A DNA stretch of 64,000 bases, taken from NCBI GenBank assembly GCA_002480495.1, contig DLCG01000009.1:325626-389625 (forward strand), in the 5' to 3' direction. Source of the stretch: Rhodobiaceae bacterium UBA7804. GTDB taxonomy: Bacteria > Pseudomonadota > Alphaproteobacteria > Parvibaculales > Parvibaculaceae. Positions 40,453 through 48,290 of this stretch are shown here, one piece after another; positions within the stretch are counted from its first letter, which is position 1, and each line of letters begins with the position of its first letter. The translations under genes and the position numbers were made by a program. Below the pieces are notes generated by a model, which was not told where the DNA came from, did no database searches, and was given only the letters and a program-made list of their open reading frames with translations.

Positions 40453-40513
40453 CACCCCCACCCGAAAATCCGCGTTCCGCGAATTTTCGACCTCCCCACA
40501 AGGGGGAGGTGAG
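40453..40513 (-). repeat. Two-hairpin intergenic repeat, inverted copy C
   Basis: Read on the minus strand: CCTCCCCC-ttg-TGGGGAGG hairpin, then a palindrome with GAAAATTCGCG and CGCGGATTTTC arms (one mismatch), then GGGTGGGGGTG. The order equals that of copies A and B, but the central palindrome has a different sequence. Copies B and C face each other 39 bp apart. Confidence 0.7.
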
Positions 40514-40542
40514 AAGGCCTGAATGCCCGCTCGTTGCTTCGG

Positions 40543-40570
40543 TTGACAGGGGTGCCCCCCCGGCTATCTT
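40543..40570 (+). promoter_or_regulatory. dapD promoter
   Basis: TTGACA (40543-40548, perfect consensus -35) and TATCTT (40565-40570) are 16 nt apart; transcription would start near 40577, 27 nt before the dapD ATG. Confidence 0.7.
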
Positions 40571-40603
40571 GCCCCGGCAAAACAAGCCGAGAGAGCCACA
40601 CCC

Positions 40604-41449
40604 ATGAACCTTGCCGACCTCAAGCCCGTCATCGAACAGGCCTTCGAAAACCGCGACCAGATCAACGCCCAGACGAAGGGCGAGGTTCGCGATGCCGTGA
40701 ACGAGGCGCTCAACGCACTCGACAGCGGCAAGGCGCGGGTCGCCGAAAAGTTTCAGGGCAAGTGGGAAGTCCATCAGTGGCTGAAAATGGCGGTTCTCCT
40801 CTCCTTCCGCCTCAACGACATGACCACCATCGCGGGCGGCCCCGGCAAGGACACGAACTGGTGGGACAAGGTGCCGTCCAAGTTCGACGGCTGGGGCGAG
40901 GCCGAATTCCGCGCCGCGGGCTTCCGCGCCGTGCCGAACTGCGTCGTGCGCCGCTCGGCCTATATCGCGCCGAACGTCGTGCTCATGCCCTCCTTCGTCA
41001 ATCTCGGCGCCTATGTGGACGAGGGCACGATGGTCGACACATGGGCGACGGTGGGCTCCTGCGCGCAGATCGGCAAGAACGTGCATATTTCGGGCGGCGC
41101 GGGCATTGGCGGCGTGCTTGAGCCGCTGCAGGCGAACCCGGTCATCATCGAGGACAACTGCTTCATCGGTGCGCGCTCGGAAGTCGCCGAAGGCGTGATC
41201 GTCGGCGAAGGCGCCGTGCTCTCCATGGGCGTCTATCTCGGCGCCTCGACCAAGATCATCGACCGGGCGACCGGCGAGGTCCATGTCGGCAAGGTGCCGC
41301 CTTACGCGGTCGTCGTGCCGGGCTCGCTGCCGGGCAGGCAGAACCCGGACGGCTCGCCCTCGCCGAGCCTCTATTGCGCCGTGATCGTGAAAACGGTGGA
41401 CGCGCAGACCCGCTCCAAGACCTCGATCAACGAGCTTCTGCGGACCTAA
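40604..41449 (+). CDS. dapD: 2,3,4,5-tetrahydropyridine-2,6-dicarboxylate N-succinyltransferase
   Basis: Succinylase of the lysine/diaminopimelate pathway, 281 residues, left-handed beta-helix trimer. Hexapeptide repeats are seen from about residue 120 (RRSAYIAPNVVLMPSFVNLG, GTMVDTWATVGSCAQIGKNV, VIIEDNCFIGARSEVAEGVI), with the family motif FRAAGFRAVPNCVVRR just before. It is immediately upstream of dapE, which acts two steps later. It has a strong promoter of its own and a stable hairpin after the stop codon. Confidence 0.97.
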   Translation: MNLADLKPVIEQAFENRDQINAQTKGEVRDAVNEALNALDSGKARVAEKFQGKWEVHQWLKMAVLLSFRLNDMTTIAGGPGKDTNWWDKVPSKFDGWGEAEFRAAGFRAVPNCVVRRSAYIAPNVVLMPSFVNLGAYVDEGTMVDTWATVGSCAQIGKNVHISGGAGIGGVLEPLQANPVIIEDNCFIGARSEVAEGVIVGEGAVLSMGVYLGASTKIIDRATGEVHVGKVPPYAVVVPGSLPGRQNPDGSPSPSLYCAVIVKTVDAQTRSKTSINELLRT

Positions 41450-41459
41450 TTTTTGGGTC

Positions 41460-41502
41460 GCATTTTCTGCGGCGAACCGGCGGCCACTTCGCCGGAAAAT
41501 GC
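41460..41502 (+). other. Long hairpin between dapD and dapE
   Basis: GCATTTTC (41460-41467) pairs with GAAAATGC (41495-41502), and CGGCGAA (41470-41476) with TTCGCCG (41488-41494), around an 11-nt loop; a 2-nt bulge separates the stems on one side. No U-run follows, so it is probably not a standard terminator. A weak TTGACG (41518) lies after it and could start dapE transcription. Confidence 0.65.
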
Positions 41503-41553
41503 TCCTGTCTGTCCAATTTGACGGTATGCGAGGGGCAGGGTACCAAGTTGCCC

Positions 41554-42738
41554 ATGAACGCGCTTGCCCAACCCGCCTCGCCCTACGATCCGCTCGAGAT
41601 CGCGAAGGAGCTCATCCGCTGTCCGAGCGTGACGCCGGAAGATGGGGGCGCGCTCGCCGTGCTGGAGCGCTACCTTGCGCCCCTCGGCTTCACCTGCGAG
41701 CGGATGCGCTTCTCGGCGGAGGGGACGCCCGATGTCGACAATCTCTATGCGCGCTATGGAAGCGGCAGCCCCCATTTCTGCTTCGCGGGCCACACGGATG
41801 TCGTGCCCGTGGGCGACGAGGCCGCCTGGACGACCGACCCCTTCGCGGCGCAGGTGAAGGACGGACGGCTCTATGGCCGCGGCGCCGCCGACATGAAGAG
41901 CGCAGTGGCGAGCTTTGCCGCCGCCGCCGAACGGCTGGTGCGCGACGGCTTTCAGGGCTCGATCAGCCTTCTCATCACCGGCGACGAGGAAGGTCCCGGC
42001 GTCAACGGCACGGTGAAGATGCTCGAGACGCTGGCCGCGCGCGGCGAGACGATCGACCATTGCCTTGTCGGCGAGCCGACCAGCGTCGAGAAGCTCGGCG
42101 ACATGGTGAAGGTCGGGCGGCGCGGCAGCATCAATGGCTGGCTCACCGTCCATGGCACGCAGGGGCACGTCGCCTATCCGCATCTCGCCGACAACCCCCT
42201 GCCGCGCCTTCTCGAAATGCTGCGCCGCCTCGACACCCAGGTGCTGGACGAGGGAACGGATCACTTCCAGCCATCGAACCTCGAAATCACCACTATCGAT
42301 GTCGGCAACACGGCGACGAACGTCATTCCGGGCGTCGCCCGCGCCGTCATCAATATCCGCTTCAACGACCTGCATACGGGCGCGGGCCTCGACAGCTGGA
42401 TGCGCAAGGTGCTCGACGCGGTGACGGAAGAGATGGGCGGGCGCTACGAATTCACGACGAAGATTTCCGGCGAAGCCTTCATGACCAAGCCGGGCGATTT
42501 CTCGGCGCTCATCGCCCGCGCCATCGAAAAGGTGACCGGCATCACCCCCGAACTTTCAACCACGGGCGGCACGTCGGATGCGCGTTTCATCCGCGCCTAT
42601 GCGCCGGTGATCGAGTTCGGCCTGCCCAACGCCACCATGCACAAGGCGGACGAGAATGCGGGCGTCGACGACATAACGCGTCTTGCCGATATCTACGAAG
42701 AAATCTTGCGGGGCTATTTCGCCGGGCGGGCCTCTTGA
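41554..42738 (+). CDS. dapE: Succinyl-diaminopimelate desuccinylase
   Basis: M20-family dinuclear zinc hydrolase, 394 residues, which removes succinate from N-succinyl-LL-diaminopimelate. Zinc/catalytic motifs: FCFAGHTDVVPVGD (His ligand and Asp), YGRGAADMKSAV (bridging Asp), ITGDEEGPG (catalytic Glu and ligand Glu), and the late NATMHKADENAGVDDI His. The dimerisation domain is in between. The ATG at 41554 begins a normal N-terminus (MNALAQPASPYDPLEIAKEL). Its stop overlaps the TTG start of the next gene. Confidence 0.96.
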   Translation: MNALAQPASPYDPLEIAKELIRCPSVTPEDGGALAVLERYLAPLGFTCERMRFSAEGTPDVDNLYARYGSGSPHFCFAGHTDVVPVGDEAAWTTDPFAAQVKDGRLYGRGAADMKSAVASFAAAAERLVRDGFQGSISLLITGDEEGPGVNGTVKMLETLAARGETIDHCLVGEPTSVEKLGDMVKVGRRGSINGWLTVHGTQGHVAYPHLADNPLPRLLEMLRRLDTQVLDEGTDHFQPSNLEITTIDVGNTATNVIPGVARAVINIRFNDLHTGAGLDSWMRKVLDAVTEEMGGRYEFTTKISGEAFMTKPGDFSALIARAIEKVTGITPELSTTGGTSDARFIRAYAPVIEFGLPNATMHKADENAGVDDITRLADIYEEILRGYFAGRAS

Positions 42739-43340
42739 ACGCGACGGACATCACCAACGGACTGACAGGCGCCTGGCGCATCACCGTCCGGGACAAGCGG
42801 GCCAAGGACTGCTTCGACCTGAGCGCCGAGGGCGCGATGCGCAGCTTCACCGCGCTGCTGCTTTCGCTGCCGGTCATCTTCTTCACATCGACGCTTTCCT
42901 GGCGCTTCGCGGGAGAAGCCTTCGATCTTGGCGAGGACATATCCTTCGGTCTTTTCATCACGACGGAGCTTCTCAGCACCATCGTCTATTGGGCGCTCTT
43001 CCTGGCCGCCATGTCGCGCATTTCGCGAATGATGAGGCTCGAAGCTTATTACACGCCCTATCTCATCACCTATAACTGGGGCACGCTCTTCACGACGCTC
43101 GCCTTCGCGCTGCCGCTCGTGCCCCATGCCGCCGGGATCTACCCGGCGACGACGGCGTTTCTGCTCGCCATGCCGGCCATCGCGCTGCTCGCCTGGTACC
43201 GCTACCAGATCGCGCGGGAAGTGCTCGGCGCCGAAGCGGGCCCGGCCGCCGGCATCGTCATCTTCGAAGTGGTGCTCAGTCTCTCCGTCGATCAGCTGCT
43301 CGGCATGCTTCTCATGCCGGGTGCCGGAGTGTCTGCATGA
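42735..43340 (+). CDS. Integral membrane protein of unknown function, TTG start
   Basis: About 201 residues with five predicted transmembrane helices (roughly 37-58, 72-95, 110-132, 137-153, 173-193); no family recognised with confidence. The N-terminal DITNGLTGAWRITVRDKRAKDCFDLSAEGAMRSF segment is soluble and resembles the start of a small YIP1-like alphaproteobacterial family. The start is taken as TTG at 42735, overlapping the dapE stop (TTGA), because the next ATG (residue 36) would remove the conserved-looking N-terminus. It overlaps murI by 4 nt (ATGA), so dapE, this gene and murI form one transcript. A role at the membrane step of cell-wall supply is conceivable but unproven. Confidence 0.75.
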   Translation: MNATDITNGLTGAWRITVRDKRAKDCFDLSAEGAMRSFTALLLSLPVIFFTSTLSWRFAGEAFDLGEDISFGLFITTELLSTIVYWALFLAAMSRISRMMRLEAYYTPYLITYNWGTLFTTLAFALPLVPHAAGIYPATTAFLLAMPAIALLAWYRYQIAREVLGAEAGPAAGIVIFEVVLSLSVDQLLGMLLMPGAGVSA

Positions 43341-44185
43341 GCGCGAAGCAGCGGGCGAAGGAGACACGCGACAGGCCCATCGGCGTCTTCGACAGCGGCA
43401 TCGGCGGCATCACCGTGCTGAAGGCGCTGCGCAAGGCGCTCCCGCATGAGGACCTCGTCTATCTGGGCGATACGGCGCGTCTTCCCTATGGCACGAAGAG
43501 CGCGGAGACGGTCACGGCCTATGCGACGCAGGCGACGAAGCATCTCCTCGGCCATGAGGTGAAGATGGTCGTGATCGCCTGCAACACGGCATCCGCCGTC
43601 GCGCTCGGCCCGCTGAAGGAGGCGCTGGCGCCCATCCCCGTCATCGGCGTGATCGAGCCGGGCGCGAAGGCCGGCGTGAAGGCGACGAAGACGGGCCGCA
43701 TCGGCGTCATCGCGACGGAAGCGACGGTGAAGGGCGGCGCCTATGCCCGCGCGATCCATGCCGCGATGCCGGAGGCGCAAGTCGCGCAGGCCCCATGCGG
43801 ACTTTTCGTGACGCTCGCGGAAGAAGGCTGGACGAAGGGCGAAGTGGCGGAAGCGGCGGCGAAGCGCTATCTCGCGCCGCTCTTCAAGGGGCGCGCCGCG
43901 CCCGACACGCTCGTTCTCGGCTGCACGCATTTCCCCGTGCTCGCCGGCACGATCCGGAAGATCGTCGGCAAGGGCGTCAAGCTCGTGGACTCCGCGGCGA
44001 CGACGGCGAAGGCCGTGGAAGAAGCGCTTAGCCGCCAGAACCTCGCGACGGCGCGGAAGGGCAAGGGCAAGACCCGCTTCCTCGCCACCGACAGCACGGA
44101 GCGTTTCGCCCGCGTCGGCGGCATCTTCTTCGGCGAGGCGATCAGGGCGAAAGACGTCGAACTCGTCGACATCAAGCCGGACTGA
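43337..44185 (+). CDS. murI: Glutamate racemase
   Basis: Makes D-glutamate for peptidoglycan, 282 residues. Cofactor-independent two-cysteine racemase: first catalytic Cys in VIACNTASAVAL, second in VLGCTHFPVL; N-terminal IGVFDSGIGGITVLKAL carries the conserved Asp-Ser. A basic insert (ARKGKGKTRF) near the C-terminus is unusual but not disruptive. It is coupled to the upstream membrane-protein gene and grouped with dapD/dapE, all peptidoglycan precursor genes. Confidence 0.96.
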   Translation: MSAKQRAKETRDRPIGVFDSGIGGITVLKALRKALPHEDLVYLGDTARLPYGTKSAETVTAYATQATKHLLGHEVKMVVIACNTASAVALGPLKEALAPIPVIGVIEPGAKAGVKATKTGRIGVIATEATVKGGAYARAIHAAMPEAQVAQAPCGLFVTLAEEGWTKGEVAEAAAKRYLAPLFKGRAAPDTLVLGCTHFPVLAGTIRKIVGKGVKLVDSAATTAKAVEEALSRQNLATARKGKGKTRFLATDSTERFARVGGIFFGEAIRAKDVELVDIKPD

Positions 44186-44188
44186 GCT

Positions 44189-44929
44189 TCACTCGTAATC
44201 GACCTGCAGCAGGTAGAGCCCGTCCGGCGGCGCGACGGGTCCGCAGGCCGTGCGGTCCGCGGCCGCCAGCGCCTTCTCGACGCTGCGCCTCGTCCACTTG
44301 CCCTCGCCCACCTGCTTCAGCGTGCCGACAAAGGAGCGCACCTGATTGTGCAGGAAGCTCCGTGCACGGCAGACCACCTCGATCTCGTCGGCGTAGCGCG
44401 ACACGGTGATCTCGTCGACCGTCTTCACCGGCGATTTCGCCTGGCACTGGACGGAACGGAAAGTCGTGAAGTCGTGGCGGCCGACCAGCGCCTGCGCCGC
44501 ATCATGCATCGCCTCCGCGTCGAGCGGCTTGTGCACGAGCCATGCCTGTCCGCGATCGAGCGTCAAGGGCGCGCGGCGATTGACGATGCGGTACATGTAG
44601 TGACGCTTCACGGCGGAAAAGCGCGCCTCGAATGTATCCGGCACCGCCTCCGCCTCGACAATCGCAACCGGGTGGGGCCTCATATGCGCGTTCACCGCAT
44701 CGCGCAGCGTGTCGCAGGCCACCTCGCGCGGAAGATCGACATGCGCCACCTGACCCAGAGCATGAACGCCCGCGTCGGTGCGCCCCGCGCCATTCACCTT
44801 TATGTCCTCGCCGCAAAAGCCCTTGAAGCCCGCTTCCAGCACATGCTGCACGGAAAGCCCGTTCGCCTGCGCCTGCCAGCCGACAAAGGGCGAGCCGTCA
44901 TATTCGATGGTGAGTTTGTAGCGCGGCAT
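44189..44929 (-). CDS. truA: tRNA pseudouridine(38-40) synthase TruA
   Basis: Modifies uridines 38-40 in the tRNA anticodon stem-loop; 246 residues. The catalytic Asp is in NGAGRTDAGVHALGQVAH. Other landmarks are YKLTIEYDGSPFVGWQ at the N-terminus and RRAPLTLDRGQAWLV. The start overlaps the fmt stop by one base (TGATG). Order def-fmt-truA is conserved in alphaproteobacteria and groups translation functions. Confidence 0.96.
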   Translation of the reverse strand: MPRYKLTIEYDGSPFVGWQAQANGLSVQHVLEAGFKGFCGEDIKVNGAGRTDAGVHALGQVAHVDLPREVACDTLRDAVNAHMRPHPVAIVEAEAVPDTFEARFSAVKRHYMYRIVNRRAPLTLDRGQAWLVHKPLDAEAMHDAAQALVGRHDFTTFRSVQCQAKSPVKTVDEITVSRYADEIEVVCRARSFLHNQVRSFVGTLKQVGEGKWTRRSVEKALAAADRTACGPVAPPDGLYLLQVDYE

Positions 44930-45870
44930 CAGGCGAGGATCTCACCGGGTTCGAGCGGAAAGCCGCGCAGGAAATCGCGCGCGAACATGGGCGACTTGCC
45001 GGCGCGCTGCAGCTCGGAAATTTCGAGCGCGCCCTGCCCGCAGGCGACGACGATGCCGCCGAGCGTGGAGAGAACTTCGCCGGGCTTGCCGGATTTCGCG
45101 AGCGGTTTCGCGCGCAGCACCTTGATGCGCGTCGCGTTCCTGCCCTCGCCCAGCTCGAAGAAGGCGCCGGGAAAGGGCGTGAGCCCGCGAATGATGCAAT
45201 CGAGTTCCTTCGCCGGGCGCGACCAGTCGATGCGGGCCTCCGCCTTCTCGATCTTCTTCGCATAGGTGACGCCTGTCTCCGGCTGCGGCGTCGGTGCGAG
45301 ACCGCCGCGCGAGAGGGCGCTGAGTGCGCGCACCATGAGCGAGGCTCCGATATGCGAGAGCCGGTCGTGGAGACTGCCCGCCGTTTCCTCCGGGCCGATC
45401 TCCACACGCTCGGCGAGAAGCACGGGGCCGGTGTCGAGGCCCTCTTCCATCTGCATCACCATGACGCCCGTCTCCTTATCTCCCGCCATGATGGCGCGCT
45501 GGATGGGCGCGGCGCCGCGCCAGCGCGGCAGCAGCGAGGCATGGAGATTGAGGCAACCGAATTCCGGCGCCTCCAGCACGGGCTTGGGCAGGAGCAGCCC
45601 ATAAGCGACGACCACGGCCGCATCGAGATCGAGCGAGGCGAAGGCCTGCTGCTCTTCCTCGCCCTTCAGCGAGACAGGCGTGAAAACGGGAATGCCGTGT
45701 TCTTCCGCGAAGCGGTGCACGGGCGAGGGCTGCTCGGCGAGCCCACGGCCCGCCTTTCGCGGCGGCTGCGAATAGACGGCGACCACCTCGTGACCGGCGG
45801 CGAGAATTTCGGCGAGGACGGGAACGGCGAAATCCGGCGTCCCCATGAAAGCGAGCCGGAGGCTATCCAT
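44929..45870 (-). CDS. fmt: Methionyl-tRNA formyltransferase
   Basis: Formylates initiator Met-tRNA using 10-formyltetrahydrofolate; 313 residues. The N-terminal formyltransferase domain has LRLAFMGTPDFAVPVL and the SLLPRWRGAAPIQRAI loop with the catalytic Asn-His region (NLHASLLPR); the C-terminal OB-like tRNA-binding domain follows. It lies between def (27 bp upstream) and truA (1-bp overlap). Confidence 0.97.
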   Translation of the reverse strand: MDSLRLAFMGTPDFAVPVLAEILAAGHEVVAVYSQPPRKAGRGLAEQPSPVHRFAEEHGIPVFTPVSLKGEEEQQAFASLDLDAAVVVAYGLLLPKPVLEAPEFGCLNLHASLLPRWRGAAPIQRAIMAGDKETGVMVMQMEEGLDTGPVLLAERVEIGPEETAGSLHDRLSHIGASLMVRALSALSRGGLAPTPQPETGVTYAKKIEKAEARIDWSRPAKELDCIIRGLTPFPGAFFELGEGRNATRIKVLRAKPLAKSGKPGEVLSTLGGIVVACGQGALEISELQRAGKSPMFARDFLRGFPLEPGEILA

Positions 45871-45897
45871 CTTTCTTCAGCAGGCCCGAGCGGGAGC

Positions 45898-46419
45898 TCA
45901 AGCCGGTTCCTTCTGGAGTTTCTTCTGCTTGGTGAGCTTCTTCAGCATCATGTCGCGCTTCACGCGCGAGAGATGATCGATGAAGAGGATGCCGTTCAGG
46001 TGATCCATCTCGTGCTGGAGGCAGGTGGCGAGCATGTCGTCGCACTCCTCTTCGCGGATTTCGCCCTGATAGTCGAGATAGCGCACGCGGCAGCGGGCCG
46101 GCCGTTCGACCTCCTCGTAGAAGTCCGGCACGGAAAGGCAGCCTTCCTCGTAGACGGAGGTGTCCTCCGAGGACCAGATGATTTCCGGGTTCACGAAGTA
46201 ACGCGGCTGCGGCTCCTCGCCCTCACGGGCGAGATCCATCACGATTACCTGTTTCGGTACGCCGACCTGGATGGCGGCAAGGCCGATGCCCGGCGCGTCG
46301 TACATGGTCTCCAGCATGTCGTCCATGAGCGCGCGCAGCTCGTCGTCCACCCGCTCCACGGGGGTCGAGACCTGCTTCAGCCGGGGGTCCGGCGCGGTGA
46401 TGATTTCTCGTATGGCCAT
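45898..46419 (-). CDS. def: Peptide deformylase
   Basis: Removes the N-formyl group from nascent proteins; 173 residues. All three motifs are intact: GIGLAAIQVG, EGCLSVPDFYEEV (metal Cys) and LQHEMDHLNGILF (HExxH-type metal site). It has a Lys-rich C-terminal tail (KLTKQKKLQKE) that may help ribosome binding. The ATG at 46419 gives the standard MAIREIITAPDPRLK N-terminus; the longer frame upstream is not conserved-looking. Confidence 0.97.
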   Translation of the reverse strand: MAIREIITAPDPRLKQVSTPVERVDDELRALMDDMLETMYDAPGIGLAAIQVGVPKQVIVMDLAREGEEPQPRYFVNPEIIWSSEDTSVYEEGCLSVPDFYEEVERPARCRVRYLDYQGEIREEECDDMLATCLQHEMDHLNGILFIDHLSRVKRDMMLKKLTKQKKLQKEPA

Positions 46420-46499
46420 GGGCCTTGAGATAAGCCCGGGGCGCGGCGGGGTCAAGCCGCACCCGAAAACCGCGGGGAACGGCCAGATCCCTCCAATCC

Positions 46500-46928
46500 C
46501 TACTCCTCGCAGTTCGCCACGCAGACCTGGTATTCGTTGATCTGGCCGCCGCAGGAGCGGTAGCAAGTGTCGTACTGGATGCCGCACTGGCTGGACTTGT
46601 TGCAGGCGCTGTAGTCGACGCTGCGCGTGGGCTCCACCGGCATCGGGTACTTCGCCGCGTCCGCCGCATGGAGCTTGAGCGCGGTGATGTAGGCGTCGCG
46701 CGCCTTTTCATAGGCCTTGTCGGCCCGTCTCTCGGCCTTGGCCCGGCAGCGTTCCTTTTCCTTCGCCTCGGCCTTCTGGCAGGCGCCCTGCTGCTGCTGG
46801 CAGGTCTGCACGCATTTCATGCCTGCATTGCTCTGCGGCGGAATGAAGTCTCTCTTCGTCTCCATGATCGGGCCGCAGCCCGCCAGAACGAATGCCGCCG
46901 CCAGCACGGCGGCAAGACCGATTTTCAT
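46500..46928 (-). CDS. Cysteine-rich lipoprotein of unknown function
   Basis: 142-residue precursor with a lipobox (MKIGLAAVLAAAFVLAGC, lipidated Cys18). The mature part contains ten more cysteines in regular small groups (KCVQTC, GAC, RC, then AC, QC, TC, SC, VC, NC) around a central Lys/Arg/Ala-rich helix (AKEKERCRAKAERRADKAYEKARDAYI). This suggests a disulphide-stapled alpha-helical hairpin in the periplasm. No family was recognised. It is a single gene between def and rmuC. Confidence 0.7.
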   Translation of the reverse strand: MKIGLAAVLAAAFVLAGCGPIMETKRDFIPPQSNAGMKCVQTCQQQQGACQKAEAKEKERCRAKAERRADKAYEKARDAYITALKLHAADAAKYPMPVEPTRSVDYSACNKSSQCGIQYDTCYRSCGGQINEYQVCVANCEE

Positions 46929-47064
46929 GATGAGCCCCCACTCGAAATAGCGAAACCAGACACAGCATAAGCGAGGTTTCCGGATGGGATAAGTGGGAAA
47001 ATTACGACAGGAGCGAGCGCGCCGGGAATCGGCCTATAGTCGGGGCCAACCGGAGCCAGAAGAA

Positions 47065-48162
47065 ATGAACGATCCGCTTATTCTCATCATCGTGGCGCTG
47101 GCGGCGGCCGCGCTCGGCGCGCTTGCCGTCCTGCTGCTGCGCGGCCGGAACAATGCGCCCGACCCGCAGGTGAGCGAACTCGCCCGCCAGCAGACCGAGC
47201 TCATGGGCCGCCTGGCGGCCATGGCCGAAGCCCAGCAACAGACGCGCGTCGAACTTACCCAGACGCTTCACGAGCGGCTGGAGAATGTCAGCCAGCGCAT
47301 GGGACAGAGCCTGGAGACGAGCGCACAGAAGACGGCCGAAACGCTGGGCACGCTGACGACGCGGCTCAACGTGATCGACGAGGCGCAGAAGAACATCACG
47401 GAGCTTTCGACGCAGGTCGTCGGCCTTCAGGACATTCTCGCGAACCGGCAGGCGCGAGGCGCTTTCGGCGAGGTTCAACTGAACGACATCGTGACGAATG
47501 CGCTGCCGCCTTCGGCCTACAGTTTTCAGACGACGCTGGGCAACGGAACGCGGGCGGATTGCGTGATCCAGTTGCCGAACCCGCCGGGACCGATCGCCAT
47601 CGACGCGAAATTTCCGCTCGATGCCTATCACGCGCTCCGCAACGCGAAGGACGATGCGGAGCGGACCGTCGCCGCGCGGCAGTTCCGCTCCGACCTCACC
47701 AAGCATGTGACGGCGATTGCCGAGAAATACATCGTACCCGGAGAAACGGCGGAATCGGCGCTCATGTTCCTGCCTTCCGAAGCAGTCTATGCCGAGCTCC
47801 ATGCGAGCTTTCCGGAAGTTCTCACCAAGAGCTATCAGGCGCGCGTCTGGATCGTTTCGCCGACCACGCTCATGGCGACGCTCAACACGGTGCGCGCCGT
47901 GCTCAAGGATGTCGAGATGCGCAAGCAGGCAGGCGTCATACAGAAATATGTCGCGCTGCTGCTCGGCGACGTCGGAAGGCTCAACGACCGCGTCGGCAAT
48001 CTCGAACGTCATTTTTCGCAGGCCGAGAAGGATATCGGTGAAATCCGCAAGTCTGCGGATGCGATCTCCAGCCGCGGCGAGAAGATCGAGGCGGTTGAGA
48101 TGGGCGAGGAGAGCGCGGCCGACGCACTCAGCCCTCCCTCGCGTGAGAGCCGTCAGGGCTGA
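47065..48162 (+). CDS. rmuC: DNA recombination protein RmuC
   Basis: 365 residues: N-terminal membrane anchor (residues ~5-25), long coiled coil (about 35-115) and the RmuC nuclease-like domain with NRQARGAFGEVQLNDIV, PGPIAIDAKFPLDAY (catalytic-type Asp-x-Lys), FLPSEAVYAELH and WIVSPTTLMATLNTVR. RmuC limits recombination at inverted repeats and damaged forks. The ATG at 47065 is chosen because it begins just before the anchor. It is monocistronic. Confidence 0.92.
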   Translation: MNDPLILIIVALAAAALGALAVLLLRGRNNAPDPQVSELARQQTELMGRLAAMAEAQQQTRVELTQTLHERLENVSQRMGQSLETSAQKTAETLGTLTTRLNVIDEAQKNITELSTQVVGLQDILANRQARGAFGEVQLNDIVTNALPPSAYSFQTTLGNGTRADCVIQLPNPPGPIAIDAKFPLDAYHALRNAKDDAERTVAARQFRSDLTKHVTAIAEKYIVPGETAESALMFLPSEAVYAELHASFPEVLTKSYQARVWIVSPTTLMATLNTVRAVLKDVEMRKQAGVIQKYVALLLGDVGRLNDRVGNLERHFSQAEKDIGEIRKSADAISSRGEKIEAVEMGEESAADALSPPSRESRQG

Positions 48163-48290
48163 CTTTATTCTGTCACGTCGAATGCCAATTTTTTTGAGGC
48201 GACACACGGGCTTTCTTTGCTAGGCTCGCCACAGGCAGGGATTTCCGGCGCCCCGGGGCGGGCCGTGCGGAGCAGACGGGGGCAAGACGC

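Noticed and set aside
40318..40542. Riboswitch upstream of dapD (lysine-type)
   Set aside because: The structure here is accounted for by repeats B and C, and the promoter at 40543-40570 starts transcription downstream of them.
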